Shown here: positions 25,778 through 32,819 of the stretch, in pieces
Layout of the letters: each line of letters begins with the position of its first letter
Numbering within the stretch: the stretch's first letter is position 1
From: Chloroflexota bacterium
GTDB taxonomy: Bacteria; Chloroflexota; Dehalococcoidia; UBA2979
DNA: 33,106 nucleotides
Direction of reading: 5' to 3'
Assembly (NCBI GenBank): GCA_026713865.1
Contig: JAPONQ010000009.1
Coordinates: forward strand, 1-33,106
Notes under the pieces: model-generated
What the model was told of the DNA's origin: nothing
Databases searched by the model: none
The model's input: only the letters and a program-made list of their open reading frames with translations
Translations under genes and position numbers: made by a program

Positions 25778-25816
25778 TCTCGCGTCTCCCGCCTGCGGGC
25801 ATGCCCGCGCCGGGGC

Positions 25817-26845
25817 TCAGATCCGGTGGCACGCCACCCAGTGCTCGGGCGAGACCTCGCGCCACTCCGGGATCACCTCGTAGCAGGCGTCGATGGCGAT
25901 CGGGCAGCGCGTGTTGAAGACGCAGCCCGGAGGCGGCCGCACGGGCGAGGGGACGTCGCCGGTGAGGATGATGCGCTCGCGCGAGCGCTCCACGACCGGG
26001 TCGGTGATCGGCACCGCCGACATCAGCGCCTTGGTGTAGGGGTGCAGCGGGTTCTGGTAGAGCTCGTTGGAGCCGGCGAGCTCCATCATCTTGCCCAGGT
26101 ACATGACCGCGACGCGGTCGGAGATGTGCCGCACCACGGCGAGGTCGTGCGCGATGAAGAGGTAGGTGAGGTTGAACTCCGACTGCAGGTCCTCGAGCAG
26201 GTTGATCACCTGCGCCTGGATCGAGACGTCGAGCGCCGAGACCGGCTCGTCGCAGACGATGAAGTCGGGCTCCACCGCGAGCGCCCGCGCGATGCCGATG
26301 CGCTGCCGCTGGCCGCCCGAGAACTCGTGCGGGAAGCGGCGGGCGAAGTACGGGTTGAGCCCCACGGCGTTGAGCAGGTAGGCGACGCGGTCGCGCCGCT
26401 CGCTCCCCTTGTAGAGCCCGTGGATCTGCATCGGCTCGGAGACGATGTCCCGGACGCTCATGCGCGGGTTCAGCGAGGAGTACGGGTCCTGGAAGACCAT
26501 CTGCATGCGCCGCCGGAAGCGGCGCAGCGCCGAGCCCTTGAGGGTGGTGAGCTCGTTGCCGTCGAGCTGGACCGACCCCTCGGTCGGACGGACGAGCTGG
26601 AGGATGCCGCGGCCGGTCGTCGACTTGCCGCACCCCGACTCGCCGACCAGGCCGAGCGTCTCGCCCCGCTTGACGTAGAAGTCGAGGCCGTCGACGGCGC
26701 GGATGTCCGCCACCTTGCGCTGGAAGAGGCCGGCCGTGACGGGGAAGTAGACCTTGAGGCCCTCGACCTCAAGCAGGTGGTCTTCCGCAGCTGCACTGCT
26801 GCCGGTGCGCTCGGCGACCGCCGCGTCGGTGTTCTCGCTGGTCAT
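25817..26845 (-). CDS. Peptide/nickel-type ABC transporter ATP-binding protein (DppF/OppF-like)
   Basis: This 342-residue ATPase has Walker [10 protein letters not shown] (about 69-77), Q-loop [13 protein letters not shown], signature FSGGQRQRI (about 173) and Walker [16 protein letters not shown]. The C-terminal oligopeptide/dipeptide domain has its Cys cluster ([10 protein letters not shown], then C and a final CH). The family drives import of peptides or other solutes as a heterodimer with a DppD/OppD partner, whose gene ends 9 bp upstream. No permease or binding-protein gene is adjacent. The Cys cluster resembles the 4Fe-4S-type site noted for some Dpp/Opp ATPases. Confidence 0.9.
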   Translation of the reverse strand: MTSENTDAAVAERTGSSAAAEDHLLEVEGLKVYFPVTAGLFQRKVADIRAVDGLDFYVKRGETLGLVGESGCGKSTTGRGILQLVRPTEGSVQLDGNELTTLKGSALRRFRRRMQMVFQDPYSSLNPRMSVRDIVSEPMQIHGLYKGSERRDRVAYLLNAVGLNPYFARRFPHEFSGGQRQRIGIARALAVEPDFIVCDEPVSALDVSIQAQVINLLEDLQSEFNLTYLFIAHDLAVVRHISDRVAVMYLGKMMELAGSNELYQNPLHPYTKALMSAVPITDPVVERSRERIILTGDVPSPVRPPPGCVFNTRCPIAIDACYEVIPEWREVSPEHWVACHRI

Positions 26846-26854
26846 GCCCGCCTC

Positions 26855-27892
26855 CTACGCCGTCACGACCACGCGGGCGGCCTCGGCCGCAGCCGCGGAG
26901 AGGTCCCGGGTCTTCTCGTCGGTCCTCGGATCCCGCCAGCAGGCCGCGAAGTGACCGGCTGCCTTCTCCTCGAGGGGCGGCGCCTCCTCGTCGCATTTGT
27001 CGATGTACCAGTCACAGCGGGGTGCGAAGGGGCACCCGGCGATGGGCGCAATCAGCAGCGGCGGCTGGCCCTCGAGCGTGGCGAGACGCTCGTGCTCGAT
27101 CTCGTCGAGTCGGGGCACCGAGCGCAGCAGCCCCACCGTGTAGGGGTGCCGGGGGTCGCGGAAGATGTCGGTCACCGTGCCGGTCTCGATGATCTTGCCG
27201 GCGTACATGACGTTGACGTTGTCGACGTAGCGCGCCACCACGCCGAGGTTGTGCGTGATCAGCACCACGGCCGTCCCGAGCTCGCGCGCGAGGCGGGCGA
27301 TGATGTCGAGGATCTGCGCCTGGATCGTCACGTCGAGCGCCGTCGTCGGCTCGTCGGCGAGCAGGAGCTTCGGGTTGCAGGCGAGCGCCATCGCGATCAT
27401 GGCGCGCTGGCGCATCCCGCCCGAGAACTGGTGCGGATAGTCGTCGACGCGCCGCGCCGCCTCGGGGATGCCGACCATCTCCAGCAGCTCGATGGCGCGC
27501 GCGCGCGACTCCGACTCCTCCAGCCCCATGTGCAGGCGGATGACCTCGACGATCTGGTTGCCGATGGTGAGGACCGGGTTCAGCGAGGTCATCGGCTCCT
27601 GGAAGACCATCGCGATGCGGTTGCCGCGGATGTGCCGCATCTCCGCGTTGGAGATCTTGAGCAGGTCGCGTCCCTCGAAGAGGATCTCGCCGTCGACGAT
27701 GCGCCCCGGCGGGTTGGGGATCAGGCGCAGGATGGAGAGCGCCGTCACGGACTTGCCGCAGCCCGACTCGCCCACCAGCCCGAGCGTCTCCCCCTCATCG
27801 AGGTCCCAGCTCACGCCGTCGATGGCGCGGACCGTGCCGTCCTGGGTGAAGAAATAGGTGCGCAGGTCCTTGATCTCGAGCAGCTTGGCCAT
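26855..27892 (-). CDS. Peptide/nickel-type ABC transporter ATP-binding protein (DppD/OppD-like)
   Basis: This 345-residue ATPase is the partner of the downstream DppF-like protein. It begins MAKLLEIKDLRTYFFTQDG. Walker A is [10 protein letters not shown], the Q-loop is VFQEPMTSLNPVL, the signature is FSGGMRQRAMIA, Walker B is KLLLADEPTTALDVT, and the C-terminal Cys cluster is CPFAPRCDWYIDKC. The ATG at 27892 follows AGGGGGA. The in-frame extension to 28033 runs into tRNA-Leu and is rejected. The pair is transcribed in the same direction as the two tRNAs just upstream. Confidence 0.9.
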   Translation of the reverse strand: MAKLLEIKDLRTYFFTQDGTVRAIDGVSWDLDEGETLGLVGESGCGKSVTALSILRLIPNPPGRIVDGEILFEGRDLLKISNAEMRHIRGNRIAMVFQEPMTSLNPVLTIGNQIVEVIRLHMGLEESESRARAIELLEMVGIPEAARRVDDYPHQFSGGMRQRAMIAMALACNPKLLLADEPTTALDVTIQAQILDIIARLARELGTAVVLITHNLGVVARYVDNVNVMYAGKIIETGTVTDIFRDPRHPYTVGLLRSVPRLDEIEHERLATLEGQPPLLIAPIAGCPFAPRCDWYIDKCDEEAPPLEEKAAGHFAACWRDPRTDEKTRDLSAAAAEAARVVVTA

Positions 27893-27991
27893 CAGTCCCC
27901 CTTTGGGCGCTCTCCCGGTCCCCTGCACTCCTGCTCGCGGCCGCGCCATGCGGGCCGCTCGTTCAGGTTCCGCCTCGCCCGTCCTGCGAGG

Positions 27992-28076
27992 TGGTGGGGA
28001 AGAGGAGATTCGAACTCCCACGCCTCGCGGCACATGATCCTAAATCATGCTCGTCTACCGGTTCCGACACTTCCCC
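27992..28076 (-). tRNA. tRNA-Leu (anticodon UAG)
   Basis: This 85-nt class II tRNA has acceptor arms GGGGAAG/CTTCCCC, discriminator A and an encoded CCA (27994-27992). The anticodon stem CATGA/TCATG closes the loop TTTAGGA. The long variable arm (TGCCGCGAGGCG) and the T-loop TTCGAAT also fit. It decodes CUA and other CUN codons. Confidence 0.95.
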
Positions 28077-28132
28077 TCGTCGCCACCCGCGCCCGCGTCC
28101 GTCGCCCGTGCGCGGCCGCGGTCCGGTGCGTC

Positions 28133-28208
<76 letters not shown>

Positions 28209-28307
28209 GCCCTGACTCTACTCCGCCACCGTGCACGACGCCACGATCTCGACGGCCGCGACCCGTTCCGATGCGATGGCGGCGTTCCCCGGCCGCTCGG
28301 CCGCGGG

Positions 28308-28337
28308 ACCGTATCAGGCAGATTCGCGGGGTGTCAA
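28308..28337 (-). promoter_or_regulatory. tRNA operon promoter
   Basis: On the minus strand a perfect TTGACA (28337-28332) is followed after 18 bp by TACGGT (28313-28308). The predicted start near 28300 lies about 92 nt before tRNA-Lys. The rest of the interval between the tRNA and the GPP34-like stop (28209-28508) shows no gene. Confidence 0.7.
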
Positions 28338-28508
28338 CGATTCGGAGGCCGCGATTCCGCCCTCCCGGCGCCGCCTGCGGGGCCGTCCGTGCGCCGGGGT
28401 CAGGCGATGCCGACGGGGAGCCGGTGGCGTGGTCGTCGGGCAGTCGCGTGCGTGCCTCGCGCCGGCGGAACGCGCCCGGCGCGAGGGGTCCCGGATGGGG
28501 CCCCTGGA

Positions 28509-29162
28509 TCAGTAGAGGTGCGGCTGGACGTAGGAGGCGATGGAGAGCTCGAGGTCGAGGATGACCTGGGACATCGCCTGGCTGATGAGGTCGAGCCGCC
28601 TGACCTGCTCGATGCGCGCGCTGGCGTTCTCGACCTCCTGCCGCGAGAGCAGACGGTCGAAGATCCCGCAGGCATGGGCCAGGGAGATGATCACGACGTC
28701 CCGCGGATCCGGGATCATGTCGCTGAAGAGCACCTCCATGATGCGCAGCTTGACCTCGCGCTCGGCCTCGCCCTCGATCATCGGGTAGCGCCTCGAGCGG
28801 AAGACCCAGAGGAACTGCTCCTCGCGCTGCTCGAGGATCCCGCGCTCGACGAGGCGGACGAGCGCCTGCTCGCGGACCTCCTCGGCGCGGTTCGCCGTTC
28901 GCTGCACCCAGTAGCGGGCGTCCCCGCCCTCGTGCGCGGCGATCTCGGCGAGCGTGGGGTCGAGCAGGCTGTCGCCGAGCGGCGTGTCGTCGACCACGAC
29001 GAGGCGATCGAGGTCGGTATCGATGCGGTTCTCGAGCGCCAGCTCCATCAGGACGCAGCCGGCGAGCGCGTAGTCGAGCGAGGCCCGGGGGACGCGCGCG
29101 AACGTCCCGTCCGCGTCGTCGAGCAACAGCAGGATGATCTCCTCGGCGAATCTGAGCTTGAT
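28509..29162 (-). CDS. GOLPH3/VPS74 (GPP34)-family protein, unusual start
   Basis: About 217 residues, beginning KLRFAEEIILLLLDDADG, then SLDYALAGCVLMELAL, DTPLGDSLLDP, the helix-rich VREQALVRLVERGILEQ and IISLAHACGIFDRLL. These match the GPP34 fold, which in eukaryotes binds PI4P at the Golgi; bacterial members have no settled role. Homologues start at about this point, but no ATG, GTG or TTG is in frame near it. An ATC at 29162 lies 3 nt after GGGAGAGG (29173-29166), so it may be a non-AUG start. Otherwise translation begins at a distant in-frame ATG/GTG with a Pro/Arg-rich extension (to 29435), or the first usable start is the internal Met near residue 41. Confidence 0.75.
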   Translation of the reverse strand: MKLRFAEEIILLLLDDADGTFARVPRASLDYALAGCVLMELALENRIDTDLDRLVVVDDTPLGDSLLDPTLAEIAAHEGGDARYWVQRTANRAEEVREQALVRLVERGILEQREEQFLWVFRSRRYPMIEGEAEREVKLRIMEVLFSDMIPDPRDVVIISLAHACGIFDRLLSRQEVENASARIEQVRRLDLISQAMSQVILDLELSIASYVQPHLY

Positions 29163-29173
29163 CGTCCTCTCCC

Positions 29174-29479
29174 TTCGGCGCCTCGACGGCGGCGGGGGGC
29201 CGCCCTCCCCGATGGTGGACCCGGTTGCCGGTCGCCTGCGCCGCGATCGAGCGTGTCGGCGGCGCCTGAGGCCGACATCTAGCCGGAAGATACGCGATCC
29301 CCGTGCCGGCCGTCGCCCCAACGCGACCCGCGGCGGCGCCGTCGTGCCTCGACGGTGCCCCGGGGCCGGCGCCACGCCCTCTCGAACCGGCCGCGGGGGC
29401 GGTGGTGCCGTCGGGCACGGGAGCGGGCCGATCACGGTCGGAGACTCGTGCTCACCCGCGGGGGCATGAGCGGATCCCG
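29174..29479. other. Non-coding stretch, nothing firm
   Basis: This 306-bp interval is the upstream region of the GPP34-like gene. The in-frame extension of that gene across it is Pro/Arg/Gly-rich and looks non-coding. TATCTT occurs on the minus strand near 29289-29294 as a possible -10, without a -35. No RNA gene or repeat was found. Confidence 0.4.
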
Positions 29480-29761
29480 CTACTGCTCAACGACGGCGGG
29501 CAGCGTCAGTACCTTCAGCAGCTCCTCCTCGTTGAGGCACTCGAAGAGCCTGGCGGCCTCGGTGCCGAGCTGAGCGAGCTCGCTCTCCTCCATCCGGTCG
29601 ACGTCGAGGGTTCCGAACCCCGGGGCCAGGCTCTCGGTGCTCCCCTCACGCCGTGTCGCGACGCCCTCGAGGTGCTGTTCAGCCCGTAGCCGTGGGCTCG
29701 TTGCCGACGCGCCCACCGCCCTCGACTTCGACGGACAGCTGTGGCCATCGAGCAACCGCAT
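29480..29761 (-). pseudogene. Coding fragment sharing a motif with the window's right edge
   Basis: This open frame encodes up to 93 residues. The part RMEESELAQLGTEAARLFECLNEEELLK is cut here for length: its acidic, Leu-patterned helix around residues 55-90 looks protein-like, while the N-terminal 25 residues do not. Residues RLRAEQHLEG recur as RLQAEQHLEG in the minus frame at the right end of the window. I do not recognise the family. It probably is a remnant of a larger gene in the decayed segment. Confidence 0.3.
29667..29692 (+). repeat. 26-bp direct repeat, left copy
   Basis: TCGAGGTGCTGTTCAGCC followed by CGTAGCCG differs at one base from 33001-33026. The two copies are in the same orientation and bracket about 3.3 kb of pseudogenes and accessory genes. 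It could be an att-like duplication, an insertion-sequence remnant, or homologous coding sequence. Confidence 0.55.
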
Positions 29762-29799
29762 GCCAGCGAGCGGGGCCGTGCCGGCGGCGCCTGTCCGCG

Positions 29800-29952
29800 A
29801 ACCTCTGGGACGAGAACGACCCGCGGGCGCCGGCTCGCGCGCAGTTCACGCAGCGCTACGTGCTGACCATCCCGGCGACGATCGCCGGCGGCAGCTCGGA
29901 GATCCAGTGCAACATCATCGCCACGCCCGGCCTCGGCCTGCCTCGCGGCTAG
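29800..29952 (+). pseudogene. C-terminal remnant of an acyl-CoA dehydrogenase
   Basis: About 50 residues ending PATIAGGSSEIQCNIIATPGLGLPRG-stop match the conserved C-terminus of flavin acyl-CoA dehydrogenases, in which the consensus is (T/S)IAGG(T/S)SEIQRNII...LGLPR. The usual Arg after EIQ is Cys here. The preceding sequence in this frame is unrelated low-complexity DNA. A different frame upstream (DFDGQLW near 29730) might be an N-terminal scrap. No start or ribosome binding site serves it, so it is a broken gene that lost most of the enzyme. Confidence 0.65.
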
Positions 29953-30038
29953 CCGCTTCGCTACGGCGACCAGACCAGCGGCCGCGCTCGTGAGAGCGCG
30001 GCCGTCTGGCGTCCGGGCGGGCTCAGAGTAGCCCCGCG

Positions 30039-30779
30039 TTACGTCACATTCGCGTCGAGCCAGGCGGTCACCTGCGTCGCCAGGTCCGGCAGCACGCGGC
30101 GATTCAGCACGAGCCCCCAGTGCGAGGCGCCGGGTGCATCGAGGTACTCGGCCGGGAGGCGCATGTCGGCGTAGGCAGACCGCGGCCAGTCGCGGTCCTC
30201 GCTACCTGTCACCACGAGGAGCGGACAGGGCAGCGACTCAATCATGATCCCGGCCTTGCGGTCGTCGCGCGCGGTCCTCGACTCCGGTGACAGTGACTCG
30301 ATGGCGACGCGGCGCTCCTCGATGTCCAGGTCCGGCATGGCCGGCTGGTCGGCGGGATCGTCGCTCGTGATCCCGTACTCCTCGGGGCCGAAGACACCCG
30401 GACGGATCTCGACGGCGTCATCGCGCATGGCCGCGGGTGCGCTCGGTGCGAGCCCGACGCAGGCGCATGCGACCCCGCGGGCGGCGACCATCATGGCCAC
30501 CAGGCCGCCCATGCTCCATCCAACGACGACCGGCGTCCTCCGCAGCCCGTCCGCCACGCCCGCAACGTCGTCGGCGTAGTCCGACATCGTCGCCCCATCG
30601 ACGGAGCCCTCGCTCGCGCCGTGGCCGCGCAGGTCGACCGCGTGGCTACTCCACCCATGCCCGGCGAGCGCCTGCTGCCAGAACCGCCACACCGGCGAGG
30701 AGTTGGCGGCGCCATGCACGAGCAGCAGCGGCGGGCGCTGCGATGCGTTCGTGGCCCCGATCATCGCGACAGCCACCAT
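30039..30779 (-). CDS. Alpha/beta-fold hydrolase
   Basis: This 246-residue protein opens PPLLLVHGAANSSPVWRFW, whose HGxx loop gives the oxyanion hole. The nucleophile elbow is GWSMGG (Ser near 110), the acid lies in VTGSEDRDW (near 205) and the base His in APGASHWGLV (near 226). An alpha-helical cap lies between. It resembles small esterases/MhpC-like hydrolases; the substrate is unknown. The ATG at 30779 is upstream of the second Met at 30764, and neither has a strong ribosome binding site. It is the one gene in the decayed segment that looks intact. A perfect palindrome lies 32 bp upstream. Confidence 0.8.
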   Translation of the reverse strand: MVAVAMIGATNASQRPPLLLVHGAANSSPVWRFWQQALAGHGWSSHAVDLRGHGASEGSVDGATMSDYADDVAGVADGLRRTPVVVGWSMGGLVAMMVAARGVACACVGLAPSAPAAMRDDAVEIRPGVFGPEEYGITSDDPADQPAMPDLDIEERRVAIESLSPESRTARDDRKAGIMIESLPCPLLVVTGSEDRDWPRSAYADMRLPAEYLDAPGASHWGLVLNRRVLPDLATQVTAWLDANVT

Positions 30780-30810
30780 GCAATGAACGATGCGGGACAA
30801 GCGTGAAGCC

Positions 30811-30828
30811 GTCCACGCCAGCGTGGAC
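30811..30828. promoter_or_regulatory. 18-bp palindrome upstream of the hydrolase gene
   Basis: GTCCACGC and GCGTGGAC flank CA, forming a perfect 8-bp-arm inverted repeat 32 bp before the hydrolase ATG. GTGGAC recurs at 30836-30841. It may be an operator for a repressor; no regulator gene is adjacent. Confidence 0.35.
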
Positions 30829-30939
30829 ACGCCAGGTGGACGTACACCGCGGCGCGAGAGGCGCGGCGCCGCCATTGCTACGGCTCTGGTGCGCCTGCTA
30901 GGCGAAGAGGGTCGCCGCTTCGCTGCGCTGGCGCGGAGA

Positions 30940-31292
30940 TCAACTCCTGCCGGTGCCGATCGGCAGGCAGATCATCCGACCGGATTCGGGGTCGGCGAAG
31001 ACCCTCGCTGCCACCCCGAACACCGTCCGCATCAGTTCGACGGTGAGCACAGCGGAGGGCGCACCGTCCGCCACGACCCGACCGCTGTCCACGACGACGA
31101 CACGGTCCGCATAGTTCGCTGCATGCACAGGGTCGTGGAGCACCATGACGACGGTCATTTCGCGGCCGGTGCAGAGGGACGCAATGAGGTCGAGAACCTC
31201 GAACTGATGCCGGACGTCGAGAAATGTGGTCGTCCGAACAGCCCGGTGTGGGGAAAGCGTCCCAGCTCGACGAGCTCGCGGACCGTCAGCCC
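30940..31292 (-). pseudogene. Siderophore-type ABC ATPase (FepC/FecE-like) with internal deletion
   Basis: Two pieces of one ATPase remain. The upstream piece (31292-31227) reads GLTVRELVELGRFPHTGLFG, the stretch after the Q-loop. The downstream piece (31230-30940) is in another frame, from TTFLDVRHQFEVLDLI through TVVMVLHDPVHAANYAD to the normal C-terminus FGVAARVFADP...CLPIG. Some 65-70 residues, including the LSGGQ signature and most of Walker B, are missing at the junction, and Walker A is gone upstream. It cannot be a working transporter subunit. Its upstream end abuts the exporter fragment at about 31293-31302. Confidence 0.75.
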
Positions 31293-31302
31293 CGGCGGCG
31301 GG

Positions 31303-32009
31303 GGGCCCGCGCTCCGGGATGTCTCACTCGAGATCGCTCCCGGGGAGACGGTGGCGCTCGTAGGCCACTCCGGCGCGGGGAAGACCACATGCGCGAGCCT
31401 GCTCATGCGCTTCTGGGACGCCGACGCCGGGACCATCGCCATCGGGGGACACGACGTGCGCCAGCTGCCCCAGCACAACCTCCGGGAGCTCATTGCGTGG
31501 GTGCCCCAGGACATCTACCTCTTCAATACGAGCCTGCGGGAGAACATTCGCATGGCGCGCCCCGGCGCCACCGACGCCGAGGTCGAAAACGCGGCGCGCA
31601 CGGCCCTGGCGCACGACTTCATCACCGAGATGCCCCGCGGCTACGAGACGGTTGCAGGTGAGCGCGGCGTCCAGATGTCCGGTGGCCAGCGCCAGCGCAT
31701 CGCGATCGCCCGCGCCCTGCTGAAGGATTCACCCGTACTCGTCCTCGACGAGGCGGTGTCGAGTCTCGACACTCGCAACGAGCAAGACCTCAACCTGGCG
31801 CTTCAGGCGGTCCGCCGGGGGCGGGCGACACTCGTCATCGCTCACCGACTGTCGACGATTCGCAGCGCTGACCGGATCGTCGTCCTCGCGGAGGGGCGAG
31901 TCGCGGAAGAGGGCACCCACGACAACCTTCGTTGCTCACGGCCCGCGTTTACCGCTCGCTGATCGCCGCACAGACCGAGGCGGCCCACCGTGTCTCCACT
32001 CTGGGGTAG
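31303..32009 (+). pseudogene. ABC exporter nucleotide-binding domain, truncated and frameshifted
   Basis: It encodes the ATPase half of an ABCB/MsbA-type exporter: GPALRDVSLEIAPGETVAL, Walker A GHSGAGKTT, Q-loop VPQDIYLFN, signature MSGGQRQRI, Walker B VLVLDEAVSSLD and switch IAHRLS. The transmembrane half is absent; the open frame upstream is antisense to the FepC-like remnant. At about 31925-31930 a frameshift occurs: the open frame ends at 31962 (GTHDNLRCSR...). The expected tail LLTARVYRSLIAAQTEAA continues in another frame to a TAG at 32009. Coupling domains are otherwise intact, but without the membrane domain it should be non-functional. Confidence 0.75.
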
Positions 32010-32198
32010 AGCATGCCCTCCCGAGCCCGACCGCCGAGATGCTCTTCGGCGGCTGGGCGACGGCCGCGCAGGTGATCTCCTGTCGCCGTATGGCGGTGCC
32101 TTATCATCGCGCGGCGTTCGAGGTGCTGCGACGGACGTTGCTGCCGTCCCGCAGGGACGCCCGTGCGGTCGTCGCATGATGACGCTGGAGTCGCGGCT

Positions 32199-32819
32199 GT
32201 GATCGACCTGGTGAGGGGCGAGGGAGCAGCGGGGGGTCTTCGGGCCGGACTGCTGCTGCTCGTGGTGCTGGGTGTGGTGGGTACTGCCCTGGCGCTCGCC
32301 TTCGACCGCCACTGGCAGAGCCCCTTGCAGATGCCGCCGTGGATCGTGCTGGGCGCCATCAGCGTCGTCTGGATCGCCCTCGTCGTACGCCAGACGCGGG
32401 CGACGATCTGGCTGGCGCGAGGCGTCGCCGTCCTCGCCATCGTGGTCGCCGCCGTGGGTGTCTGGCAGCACATCGACGCGAACTACAACGCCGAGACGGC
32501 CGCTGGTCACCACGCCGCCGACTCAGACGACTCGGACGACGAGGAAACGACGCCGAGCGGCGGGCACCACGGCGACGACTCCGACGACGAGGCGGGGGCG
32601 AGCGGCGACCACCACAGCCACGATGAAGAGGCGACCGCCACCGACTCCTCCGAATCCGAGGACGCCGAGTCGGCATCCCCCGACCCGAGCCTGATGGATG
32701 CCATGACCGGCGTCGTCGGCCACGCTCCGGTGCCCGCCGCAATGGCGATCGTGCCCGTCGGCCTGGCGCTGGCCCTCGCGACGATCGGGCTAGGTGGGGC
32801 GGGGAGGTCGGAGGGCTAG
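32199..32819 (+). CDS. Membrane protein with Asp/Ser/His-rich loop
   Basis: This 206-residue protein starts with GTG, 8 nt after GGAG (32187-32190). Hydrophobic segments lie at about 14-35, 46-63, 70-92 and 180-198. Between the third and fourth is a loop of about 75 residues rich in Asp, Glu, Ser and His. It holds repeated HH-x-x-DSDD-like blocks (GHHAADSDDSDDEE, GGHHGDDSDDEAG, GDHHSHDEE), which could bind divalent metal if the loop faces outside. VWQHIDANYNAE before the loop looks like a conserved motif of small membrane proteins in related high-GC bacteria. Function is unknown. It follows the exporter remnant and appears intact. Confidence 0.65.
   Translation: MIDLVRGEGAAGGLRAGLLLLVVLGVVGTALALAFDRHWQSPLQMPPWIVLGAISVVWIALVVRQTRATIWLARGVAVLAIVVAAVGVWQHIDANYNAETAAGHHAADSDDSDDEETTPSGGHHGDDSDDEAGASGDHHSHDEEATATDSSESEDAESASPDPSLMDAMTGVVGHAPVPAAMAIVPVGLALALATIGLGGAGRSEG

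Noticed and set aside
30790-31302. N-terminal 170 residues of the 390-residue plus-strand frame
   Set aside because: Antisense to the FepC-like remnant; homology to the exporter begins only near 31303.
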